In this document: piece by piece, positions 55,159 through 62,845 of the stretch | Numbering within the stretch: position 1 is the first letter of the stretch | Layout of the letters: the number at the start of each line of letters is the position of its first letter | Origin: Spirochaetaceae bacterium | Lineage (GTDB): Bacteria > Spirochaetota > Leptospiria > Leptospirales > Leptonemataceae | DNA: 64,000 nucleotides | Reading direction: 5' to 3' | Assembly: GCA_002730875.1 (NCBI GenBank) | Contig: PCBI01000011.1 | Coordinates: 1-64,000 of the forward strand | Translations under genes and position numbers: made by a program | Notes under the pieces: generated by a model | Databases searched by the model: none | What the model was told of the DNA's origin: nothing | Seen by the model: the letters and a program-made list of their open reading frames with translations, nothing else

Positions 55159-55400
55159 TTAGACTCGGAGGATTCCTCCTCGGCCTCAATCTGAATGGAC
55201 CGGGCAAGAATGATCGTAGAGATTGCATGCTTGTAAACCAGCGACTGTTTGCCATCGTTCTCAATAACGATGGTAAAATTGTCAAAGCTTACGACACGGC
55301 CTTTCAGGGGGACGCCATTCATCAGATAGATGGTGATTTCCATCTTCTCCTTTCTGGCGGAGTTCAGTACCATATCCTGTATATTATTTTTATTTCCCAT
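55155..55400 (-). CDS. hfq: RNA chaperone Hfq
   Basis: 81 residues. The Sm1 region ([27 protein letters not shown]) and the Sm2 motif YKHAIST are typical, giving a hexameric RNA chaperone that links sRNAs and mRNAs. The N-terminus is [14 protein letters not shown], with an unusual MVLN in place of the more common DPFLN. The acidic C-terminal tail is short. It lies after miaA, its classic neighbour, and is coupled to the SPFH-like gene. Confidence 0.94.
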   Translation of the reverse strand: MGNKNNIQDMVLNSARKEKMEITIYLMNGVPLKGRVVSFDNFTIVIENDGKQSLVYKHAISTIILARSIQIEAEEESSESK

Positions 55401-55454
55401 ACAATGGACACCCGAGGCGTTTCTGCAGGAGAATTATTCCGGATTGGCTCTGAG

Positions 55455-56399
55455 TCAATGATTAATTCTAGGACCAGAGAAAAGATTGACACAAAGGCTT
55501 TGTAGCCTTGCCGCATCGAGCGAATCCACAAATTGAACGTACTTGCGCTTCTGAAACCAGATTCTCTGCCGCCTTGCGTACTGCCGGTGCAGAATCCACA
55601 ACTTCTCTTCCAGTTCCCACCGATCCATCTTTCCGTCCAGACAATCCAGCACCTCGCTGTAACCCAGGATTTGAAGACCGGGACAGTCCGAGCCATAGCT
55701 ATCCCGACAATCGCGCGCCTCCTGCAGCAGCCCGCTTTCGACCATCTGGGCCGCCCTTAACTTGAGGCGCTCCCAGAGAGTGTCCTCCCCGGGGTAGAGA
55801 AACCAGCCCTGGAAGTCGTAAGGACTCTCCTGTGCACTGGCTTCCTTCTTTGCCCAGATTTCGGCCATAGTCATCCCGGAAGAGAGTACAAGAGTCAGAT
55901 ATCGCTCCACCCTGTAGGCATCATTTCGATGGATCCTTCCTCGGGAAGGTTGCTCGCCCTCGGAAACAATACAATGGGGATCGCTAGATTCCAGCTTGCC
56001 CAGACGCTCCTCATGGCTCATGGAACGAATCTCATCTTTGATTCGTAAGTCTTCTTGAATCTGGAATGGCCCGCTTCGCAGCAATTCCAGGTAGAAGCCT
56101 GCGCCGCCCACGAGCAGAGGAATCCGACGGCGCTGGATAATGGATTCGATTGCCTGAATTGCCAGGAGCCTGTACTGCGCGGCAGTGAATGTCTGATCGG
56201 GGTCCAGGAATCCCACAAGATGGTGGGTCATGTGCGACAGGACTTCTTGATCCGGCGCGGCGGTGCCGATGGTCAGCCCTCGATAAATCTGTCGCGAATC
56301 CAGGGAAACGACTTCGAAACGATCAGGATTCAAAGATGTAACGAGACCGGTCTTCCCTGCGCCGGTGGGCCCGGCCAACACGGGAATGCAGACCTTCAG
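55455..56399 (-). CDS. miaA: tRNA dimethylallyltransferase MiaA
   Basis: About 314 residues. Adds a dimethylallyl group to A37 of tRNAs, the substrate of MiaB. The P-loop GPTGAGKTG is near 9-17, DSRQIYRGLTIGTAAP near 35-50, and GGAGFYLELL near 98. The start given is a CTG that overlaps the gmk stop as CTGA, preceded 6 nt earlier by AGGAAGG, a perfect ribosome-binding site. A TTG at 56444 would add 15 non-family residues and overlap gmk by 49 bp. The start codon should be treated as unproven. Confidence 0.9.
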   Translation of the reverse strand: MKVCIPVLAGPTGAGKTGLVTSLNPDRFEVVSLDSRQIYRGLTIGTAAPDQEVLSHMTHHLVGFLDPDQTFTAAQYRLLAIQAIESIIQRRRIPLLVGGAGFYLELLRSGPFQIQEDLRIKDEIRSMSHEERLGKLESSDPHCIVSEGEQPSRGRIHRNDAYRVERYLTLVLSSGMTMAEIWAKKEASAQESPYDFQGWFLYPGEDTLWERLKLRAAQMVESGLLQEARDCRDSYGSDCPGLQILGYSEVLDCLDGKMDRWELEEKLWILHRQYARRQRIWFQKRKYVQFVDSLDAARLQSLCVNLFSGPRINH

Positions 56400-56968
56400 A
56401 TAGCGCCTTCCTTTTCCAGAAGCTCCAGCAACCTTGCTGTGCAATTTTCGATGGAGTCATTGATGATTACATGGTCAAAGAACCTGGCTTCCTCCAGCTC
56501 CTGAAGTCCATCCTGAAGACGAAGCACGATATCCTTTTCGCTGTCCGTACCTCGATGGCGAAGCCGATTCTCCCATTCCTTTCGATCCGGCGGCTCTAGA
56601 AAGATGCTGATTACCTGGCCGCCCATGCGATCCTTGATGTGCCGGCGTCCCTGAACATCTATGATCAAAATGGCGGACTTGCCGCGATCCAGAATGGCCC
56701 TCACCGAGCTTTCGGGAACGCCATACAGATTGCCGTGCACCGTGGCATGCTCCAAAAATTCGCCGTTTCTTATTCTGCTTTCGAAGTCTTCACGCCCGAG
56801 AAAAAGATAATCCTTGCCGTCTACTTCGCCGGACCTGGGGGCCCGAGACGTCGCCGTAATGGCTACGGCCAATTCGTCCGTTTTCTCAAGAAGATGCTTG
56901 ACTATTGTATTTTTCCCTCCGCCGGACACGGAGGAAATGACGACTACTCTGGGTTCTTTGCTCTTCAC
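56396..56968 (-). CDS. gmk: guanylate kinase
   Basis: Phosphorylates GMP to GDP; 190 residues. GTG start with GAGG 5 nt upstream. Family blocks: PRSGEVDGKDYLFL near 45, RNGEFLEHATVHGNLYG near 67-84, IDVQGRRHIKDRM near 100, RLRHRGTDSEKDI near 130. The P-loop is SSVSGGGKNT (about 12-21), lacking the first Gly and with Asn in place of the Ser/Thr that follows the Lys. Enzyme activity is therefore likely but not certain. It lies 9 bp after cheR. Confidence 0.9.
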   Translation of the reverse strand: MKSKEPRVVVISSVSGGGKNTIVKHLLEKTDELAVAITATSRAPRSGEVDGKDYLFLGREDFESRIRNGEFLEHATVHGNLYGVPESSVRAILDRGKSAILIIDVQGRRHIKDRMGGQVISIFLEPPDRKEWENRLRHRGTDSEKDIVLRLQDGLQELEEARFFDHVIINDSIENCTARLLELLEKEGAI

Positions 56969-56977
56969 ATTGCCTCT

Positions 56978-57817
56978 TCAGGATTGCTTCTGATAAAGCA
57001 CCCCTTCTTCTGTAGGCCGGGTTTTGAATCCGGTGTCAAGCATCTGTAGACTTTCTGCATGGCCAATGAAAAGATAGCCGCCATCCACAAGCATGTCGTA
57101 GAATCGATTAACCAGCTTTTCTTGATCCTGGCGATTGAAGTATATCATTACGTTTCTACAGAAAATGCAATGCTGTCCCGGGTGGTTCGCTTCAAACAGG
57201 TTTTCCGTATCGAACTTGATCTTTTCTCGCAGATCCTGGCGCACCTGGTAGGCATCCTGATCGTCCAGCTTGCGAAAATAGCGCCGGAGTATGTTTTCCG
57301 GGATCCGTTCAATCTTTCGTCCGCTGTAAATGCCGGCGCGGGCAAAATCCACCACCCGGTTGGAAATGTCCGATCCCAGAAGCTCCCACTCAAAATGACC
57401 CAGGCTCTTCATGGATTCTACAATCTCGATGGCCAGGTTATAGGGCTCTTCACCGGTGGAGCAGCCAGCCGACCAGAACTTCAGCCTGGAGCCTCGATAG
57501 GCCTTAACCAGTTCCGGAAGGACATGCTTCTTGAGCGCTTCAAAGTTCTGGGTCGTTCGCCAGAAGTAGGACTCATTTGTTGTCACAGCCTCCAGGAAGT
57601 GCACCATCTCCTGCTTGGCGGTAGCTTCATCGTTAATGTAGCGAAAATAGTCGTCGTAGCTGGCTAGCTTTAGAGCTCGAAGCCTCTTTCGCAGGCGATT
57701 CGAAAGAAGGGTAATCTTATGATCTTTTAGATGAATGTGCGCTTTCTCATGGATGAGCCGGGCAAATCGTTGGAATTGTTCGCCATCAAGGTCCGGTATC
57801 TCTGAAAAGGAAGTCAT
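56978..57817 (-). CDS. cheR: chemotaxis protein methyltransferase CheR
   Basis: 279 residues. Methylates glutamates on chemoreceptors with SAM. The N-terminal CheR domain has LIHEKAHIHLKDHKITLLSNRLRKRLR and TTNESYFWRTTQNFEAL. The SAM motif is FWSAGCSTGEEPYNLA (about 114-129), and LGSDISNRVVDFARAGIYS and CRNVMIYFNR follow. Its start overlaps the stop of the upstream SwrB-like gene as ATGA. No chemoreceptor or cheB is in the window. Confidence 0.96.
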   Translation of the reverse strand: MTSFSEIPDLDGEQFQRFARLIHEKAHIHLKDHKITLLSNRLRKRLRALKLASYDDYFRYINDEATAKQEMVHFLEAVTTNESYFWRTTQNFEALKKHVLPELVKAYRGSRLKFWSAGCSTGEEPYNLAIEIVESMKSLGHFEWELLGSDISNRVVDFARAGIYSGRKIERIPENILRRYFRKLDDQDAYQVRQDLREKIKFDTENLFEANHPGQHCIFCRNVMIYFNRQDQEKLVNRFYDMLVDGGYLFIGHAESLQMLDTGFKTRPTEEGVLYQKQS

Positions 57818-59370
57818 GAAGGGATCTTTCTGGTGCGTCTTCTTGTGTCGCCGGGCTCTTCCGGAAGTTGTAGCACCAGGGCGACTTCCGAAGGCGGGAA
57901 TCTGGTGGCTCGAATAATGTCGGGAGGATCGAACCCCATGGAGCCCAGCTCTCGTATTAAGACGGCCCGGGTCTGCGGTGTTGTGTCAAGTAGATTGAGC
58001 CCGGTACTCTCCAGAAATTCCTGTACTCTTGTGATACGTCTTTCTTGCTCGTTTGCCGGCGGAGGCCCCTGGCTGTCAGTTTCCATCCCATTTGCGTTGG
58101 CGCTCAGGCCACCCCGGTAGGTGTCGGCCTGGTTTGTGCCCGATTGTTTTTCCAATGGCGGGCCGCCCGATTGCTCGCGGCCCTGGCTTTCCGGGGGACG
58201 ATTTCGGTAAGATGCGAAATCCATTGTGTCCACATCTGTGGCGACACCGGCTGGCTCTCCGTTGCCGGATCCGAAACCGGATTCAGTTCCGGCCTCGGGC
58301 TGCCTGGCATCCTTATCGCGGGCGCCGGAGAAGCTTAATCGGGAATCGCCTTCTGGATCAAATCCGGAGACATAGTAGTCCTTACGGCTATTGCGAGCAG
58401 ACGCCGACCCAGCAGAGCTTTCGAAATAGTCGCCCTTTGCTGGTTGAACCGGTTCTTTCGCGCTATCCATATTCGCATTTCTAGCATCGACTTTGCTCGC
58501 AAAGCCTGGCGCTCGACTCATACGAACCACTTCCCGGTCAAAGGCCGAATCCTTGCTCTCAGGGGCTGTTTGTTCTTCTTGCGAAGACATGGCAAAGCTC
58601 TGGCTGTTAATTCCCATGATACGGCCCACAAATCCGCCGATTCTTGCAAGAAGTCTGGTTCCGGAACCAATCTGGCTGCTCTCTGCGATGGCGGACCGAG
58701 CCAGCCCCTTCCTGGGGGCACTGCCGTAATCTGCATCGGAAGTGCCGAGTTCCTCCGTGTCGTCGTCCAGATCGCTCACCTGGAGAACATCCCCCTGCAT
58801 CCGATTCAAAAGCCGCTCCATATGCCGGCCCTCGGCGGATAGCTCTTCCTCGCTTTCGCTCCCGCCGGCAAATTGACCGGATCGTCGTTCATCCACGAAT
58901 TCATCTGGCCGGTCAGCTCTATCACTGCCCTGGAAGGCAAGACTCCCGTACGCGTTGCCTGGGTTGCCTGGGTTGCTTGCGCCACCCGATTGAGCGGGTT
59001 TGTTTCCGGTTGTAAGCTGATCCGAGGTCAGCTGGTCGGCCGCGGGCACATGCAATTCAGGGTTGTCGCCGGTTTTTCGCTTTCTACGGGACTTCTTTAG
59101 ATTCTTTTCAAAGTCCTCGTTGGCCTTTTCCAGCCTTTTCAGGATCTCCTCGGAGCGCCGGAGCTGACGCTGAAAGACCGTGGTTTTTTCGTCCACCGTG
59201 GCTGTGGCCGTATTGATATACTGGATGGTCATCTGCAGATTGTCGTAGAAGGCCCGGGGCACTCGATTTTGCCGTTCTTTGTCCAGAGCCATCCGGAACC
59301 GCACGGAGAATGCGACATAAACCAGAAATGAGATTATAAGATTCACTGTTATCAGGATGGCCAGTTCCAT
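57814..59370 (-). CDS. SwrB/YlxL-like single-pass membrane protein
   Basis: 518 residues. An N-terminal transmembrane helix (about 1-24) and a coiled coil (about 30-90, ending in basic KKSRRKRK) are followed by about 350 residues of low-complexity, disordered-looking sequence. A C-terminal segment follows (about 450-518): ILRELGSMGFDPPDIIRATRFPPSEVALVLQLPEE, a helix-turn-helix-like pattern as in the C-terminal part of SwrB/YlxL (DUF6115). Position between fapA and cheR fits a flagellar role. The ATG has a GGAAAG ribosome-binding site; the frame is open to 59433. Confidence 0.7.
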   Translation of the reverse strand: MELAILITVNLIISFLVYVAFSVRFRMALDKERQNRVPRAFYDNLQMTIQYINTATATVDEKTTVFQRQLRRSEEILKRLEKANEDFEKNLKKSRRKRKTGDNPELHVPAADQLTSDQLTTGNKPAQSGGASNPGNPGNAYGSLAFQGSDRADRPDEFVDERRSGQFAGGSESEEELSAEGRHMERLLNRMQGDVLQVSDLDDDTEELGTSDADYGSAPRKGLARSAIAESSQIGSGTRLLARIGGFVGRIMGINSQSFAMSSQEEQTAPESKDSAFDREVVRMSRAPGFASKVDARNANMDSAKEPVQPAKGDYFESSAGSASARNSRKDYYVSGFDPEGDSRLSFSGARDKDARQPEAGTESGFGSGNGEPAGVATDVDTMDFASYRNRPPESQGREQSGGPPLEKQSGTNQADTYRGGLSANANGMETDSQGPPPANEQERRITRVQEFLESTGLNLLDTTPQTRAVLIRELGSMGFDPPDIIRATRFPPSEVALVLQLPEEPGDTRRRTRKIPS

Positions 59371-59433
59371 GATTTTCTTTCCAGGTTGGTAGGTTTTTCC
59401 GGTTCGTTGATGGGAAGACCCACGGCTGATCAA

Positions 59434-59790
59434 TCAGGCCGTCTGGTCAAAATGAAGAGATTCCACAGCGCGCTGCTTGCCTCCCCAACTAATGTTTTCG
59501 TAGATGGTGGCAGGATTGTCCAGTTCTCTTTTTTCCGATCTACTTTCTGTACGGTTTCTGTTACCCCGGCCCCCTTCATAGCGGGCATCTTCCCGTCGAA
59601 CCGCCTGATTCTGGCTTTCCATGGCGGCCTGGTTCTGCATTACCTGGGAGGGCCGGACCAGGTTCTCGTCGCGGGCGCGCCCCATATCCTGCATTTGCCG
59701 GTACACAGTGCCAGCCGTCTCGGACGCCTGGGTCCGAGCTTGCTCGGGTAGCGCATGAAAGGCCACCTGCATGTCCAGTGGGCGCAGCAT
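59434..59790 (-). CDS. small polar protein between fapA and SwrB-like gene
   Basis: 118 residues, no membrane segment. The N-terminal 40 residues (MLRPLDMQVAFHALPEQ...) look ordered and helical, while the rest is Arg/Glu/Asn/Gln-rich and probably disordered. It starts 15 bp after fapA and ends 63 bp before the next gene. Small proteins of this kind occur in the same slot in other fapA loci, but I cannot name a family. Confidence 0.7.
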   Translation of the reverse strand: MLRPLDMQVAFHALPEQARTQASETAGTVYRQMQDMGRARDENLVRPSQVMQNQAAMESQNQAVRREDARYEGGRGNRNRTESRSEKRELDNPATIYENISWGGKQRAVESLHFDQTA

Positions 59791-59805
59791 AATCGTGTAC
59801 CGCCT

Positions 59806-61776
59806 CTATCTGCGGCGGTTATAGCGGGAGGCCGATTCCAAATCTTTCTCCAGCTTTCCTATTTTAACATAACCGTTGTCGTACGTCAATGTTACTCCGT
59901 TGTAGGTATCGGAAATATTCTGGGCCGCATTTCGGATAGTGACCACCACGCCGGGGTGCAATTCCCGTTCGGCATGAACTTTTCCTTCCGCGCCGAGCTC
60001 CTCCATATGCTCATCCAGCCTGGCAAGCTCTTCCTTGAGTTCATTACACTTCTCTTCCAGGTCCCCTACCTGCTTTTCATTCTCTTCCAGCTTGGTCTCC
60101 TGCTCCAGACCAAAGCCTTCCGGATCGGCCTTTTTCCTGGCCTGCAGTGTAGCCATGGTTTTCTGGCCTTTTCGCAATTGATCTTCCGACTCCTGCAGCA
60201 TTTTGGTGAGTTCTTCATGCTGGGACAGTATTCGGGGATCGGTGCCCACCGTGATTTCGGTAGCTGTATAGGCCTGGGAGCCAATGGTACGGGCCCGCAC
60301 TTCCCTGGTGGCACGAATGTTTCCGCCGACAATCTGCGCTCGGCGGCCGTTACAGATAATCTTTCCTCCGGCTTCCACATTGCTATGGAGAATTCCTTCT
60401 TGAACCACCACATCCCCGGTAACCACTACGGTTGCATTCTGGATGAATTTCGCAAAAACAGAACCCCCGGTGGATTCGATGTGAGCCTCTTCTCGCCCCA
60501 GGATACCGGCCTGCACAACAATGTCGCCTTCCGCTTCGATGCGAGCCTTCTGTACCGAGCCTCCCACTTCTACGTTACCGGCAGCCTTAACTTCGTAGTT
60601 GTCCAAAACGTTGCCACCGATAACCACGGAACCCAGAAACATAATATTTCCGGTTTTTGGGCCCACATCGCCGACGACGCGATAGACCGGTTCCACGGAG
60701 ATTTTTCCAGAACTAAACACTACCTGACCGTTGATTTCCGCGGTAAGTCGCATTCGATCTTCCGAAAGAATTGTATTCCGTCCCTGACGTAGCTCCACAT
60801 CCTTGCCATCTCTTGCTTCTACAATGCGATTGAGCAGGGTTCGCCCCGCCACACCCTGCTGCGCAGGCATCTTTTCGGCCAGGATCTGACCTACCACCAC
60901 GTTCTCTACCAGGTGCATTTGCTTGAAGTCGACTTTACCGGCTTCATCTTCTTCCAGTTCAAAATCCTTCTTGATGTTCACCTTGTAATCTATGTAGGCG
61001 TCTCGCCCGTGCTTCGCCGGCTGCCCCTGAGCGGCCAGGATTTCCTGCATGTACATTTCTTCATCCAGGGCCTTTTTGATTTCGTCTTCGTTGAAGCCAA
61101 TCACCACGCCATGACTTTTCAACGCATTGACCACATCCTGGACTTCCAGATCCCTTCCGCCAGGCTTTGGCGGAGTAATCTTAACGTACGCCTTCATTTC
61201 GTCCGGAGTGATTTCCACTTTGCAAGTGGAATCCGCCTCCGGCCGGGCTATATAGTTTCCAATCTTGATGGGCTCCCCTTTTTGATCTTTCAGGGCCCGT
61301 TCCACTGTCTTCTGGTCGAAGCTCATGATGCCGCGCTTTTCGATTCTCATCATGGCTTCGTCTTCTGAAACGCTGCGACCATCTCCCAGGGGCGGGAACA
61401 CAATGATATAGATGCCAGACTTGTAGACCTTTACCAGGGCACGCCCATCGCGATGCTTGGGAGTTACGTATTGATCCAGGTCTTCGGATAGAAGTCGATC
61501 GCCCACGCCCAGTTTCATGGAGAACTCTTCCAGATCCGCGAACTGGTGTTGTGGAGGTAGCACACTTACGAGTATGCGAAACGGCTTCGGATTAAGAAAT
61601 GACTGCTTACCCCTTTCCAGGATTTCGTAGTCCAGCGTAGAGAGATCTTTGCCCAGGTGACTGGCAGCGCGATTCAAACAGGAGGCGATGGACAGGCCCA
61701 CCACTTCTACTTTGTCCTTGACCAGATCCGGGATATCTTCCTCCGATCCCAGTAAAGCTGCCTTGAGCTTATCCAT
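59806..61776 (-). CDS. fapA: FapA-family protein with Jag-N-like domain
   Basis: 656 residues. An N-terminal region (about 18-65: VEVVGLSIASCLNRAASHLGKDLS...ILERGKQSFLNPKPFRI) resembles the Jag_N domain. It is followed by the FapA (DUF342) beta-helix-like repeats from about 330 (NIMFLGSVVIGGNVLDNYEVKAAGNVEVGGSV, with further repeats to about 525) and a coiled coil (about 545-610). FapA proteins are linked to flagellar assembly. The ATG giving MDKLKAALLG is used; a GTG six codons upstream is in frame. Confidence 0.9.
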   Translation of the reverse strand: MDKLKAALLGSEEDIPDLVKDKVEVVGLSIASCLNRAASHLGKDLSTLDYEILERGKQSFLNPKPFRILVSVLPPQHQFADLEEFSMKLGVGDRLLSEDLDQYVTPKHRDGRALVKVYKSGIYIIVFPPLGDGRSVSEDEAMMRIEKRGIMSFDQKTVERALKDQKGEPIKIGNYIARPEADSTCKVEITPDEMKAYVKITPPKPGGRDLEVQDVVNALKSHGVVIGFNEDEIKKALDEEMYMQEILAAQGQPAKHGRDAYIDYKVNIKKDFELEEDEAGKVDFKQMHLVENVVVGQILAEKMPAQQGVAGRTLLNRIVEARDGKDVELRQGRNTILSEDRMRLTAEINGQVVFSSGKISVEPVYRVVGDVGPKTGNIMFLGSVVIGGNVLDNYEVKAAGNVEVGGSVQKARIEAEGDIVVQAGILGREEAHIESTGGSVFAKFIQNATVVVTGDVVVQEGILHSNVEAGGKIICNGRRAQIVGGNIRATREVRARTIGSQAYTATEITVGTDPRILSQHEELTKMLQESEDQLRKGQKTMATLQARKKADPEGFGLEQETKLEENEKQVGDLEEKCNELKEELARLDEHMEELGAEGKVHAERELHPGVVVTIRNAAQNISDTYNGVTLTYDNGYVKIGKLEKDLESASRYNRRR

Positions 61777-61880
61777 TAACCGAAATAATGCCACCGGCTG
61801 TGATCATGGCAAGCAAGATTCCCGGCCTGGGCTATGCTGCCCGGAGAACCATTGATTACTCGGAGAGGTGGAGTACAACC

Positions 61881-62693
61881 TTACGGCGGGACGGCCAGAT
61901 CCAACCCCGTGCCATGGGATTCGGCCGGGGGCGAAGAAACCAGGGGTAGGTGCAATTCTCCCTGCTGAATGGAGCTTCTAAGCTCATGGGGTCGGGTTTC
62001 CTTCTGCTTGAGCAATTCCTGAAATTGTTGCCGATTGGTCTTCACGCCTTCTTTCAAAGGGATCAAAAACCGGCCCACCGTATGCGCTGTTGCCGGGTCA
62101 TAATGAATGGTGAAGCTCCTGGAATCCAGCCCTACCTGGCGAAGCAGAATTTCGATCATCGCTATACCCATACCGGCACCCTCAATATGGTCGCTGAACT
62201 CCATGTAGTAATCGTACAGATTATCGATGGCGGCGCTGGTTTTGAACTTTTCGCGGATTCGGGCTTCTTCGGAAGGATAGAGAGGAAACCGATTCTCAAC
62301 GGAAAACAGGAGTACATCGTCTAACGGTTGAATGATGATTCGGGTGTAGATGTTTTCTGCTCGGAGTCGGCTCTGGTACTCGGCAATGCGGCTCTCCACA
62401 AGGTTATCCCGAAAATGTTGCATACCTTCTTCATATTGTTCCGGATTGCCGGGATCCAGACCCAGGTCTTTGAAAACGATTCGTTTTAGATTGGCTTTGG
62501 CCGCATTCTGGACCAGCTCGCGGATGGCCGCATGGACAGGCCCCACCAGGTCTTCCTTGCCATAGAAGTTCAAGACTTCATGGATCGCCCCTTCCAGATC
62601 TCTCTCCCCTTTCTCTTTCAAATGAAAGGTAATCAGAACGATCTTTTTTCCGGATTGAACGGCCTCCTTGATCCTTTGGGCCACGGCCTGCAT
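61881..62693 (-). CDS. GHKL-type ATPase-domain protein
   Basis: 270 residues. The N-box is in AAIRELVQNAAKANLKRI (about 57-70), with the Asn that binds Mg-ATP, and the G-box in IEGAGMGIAMIEILLR (about 170-180). There is no phospho-accepting His domain or sensor, so it looks like a stand-alone anti-sigma or Hsp90-like ATPase domain, not a full histidine kinase. The C-terminal 60 residues are disordered-looking. It precedes fapA by 104 bp and may control flagellar gene expression or assembly, which is an inference from position. Confidence 0.72.
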   Translation of the reverse strand: MQAVAQRIKEAVQSGKKIVLITFHLKEKGERDLEGAIHEVLNFYGKEDLVGPVHAAIRELVQNAAKANLKRIVFKDLGLDPGNPEQYEEGMQHFRDNLVESRIAEYQSRLRAENIYTRIIIQPLDDVLLFSVENRFPLYPSEEARIREKFKTSAAIDNLYDYYMEFSDHIEGAGMGIAMIEILLRQVGLDSRSFTIHYDPATAHTVGRFLIPLKEGVKTNRQQFQELLKQKETRPHELRSSIQQGELHLPLVSSPPAESHGTGLDLAVPP

Positions 62694-62845
62694 ACTACCG
62701 AAAAGAAACCATAGGCCGTTTTTTTTCTACTATTTTCCGTTTCTGTTACAAAAAGCGACCAATCGAAGAAGCAAATTTACCAGTCCGGGGTACTACCCTA
62801 TCGGATCATTAATAGATCAGATCGCCGGACAGTGAAACCCTGGCC

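Noticed and set aside
59755..60792. 345-codon plus-strand frame antisense to fapA
   Set aside because: Antisense shadow of a well-supported gene; no start signal and no family-like segment.
62694..62845. T-rich stretch beyond thrC and before the GHKL gene as a terminator
   Set aside because: A run of eight T is present on the plus strand, but there is no stable stem before it on either strand.
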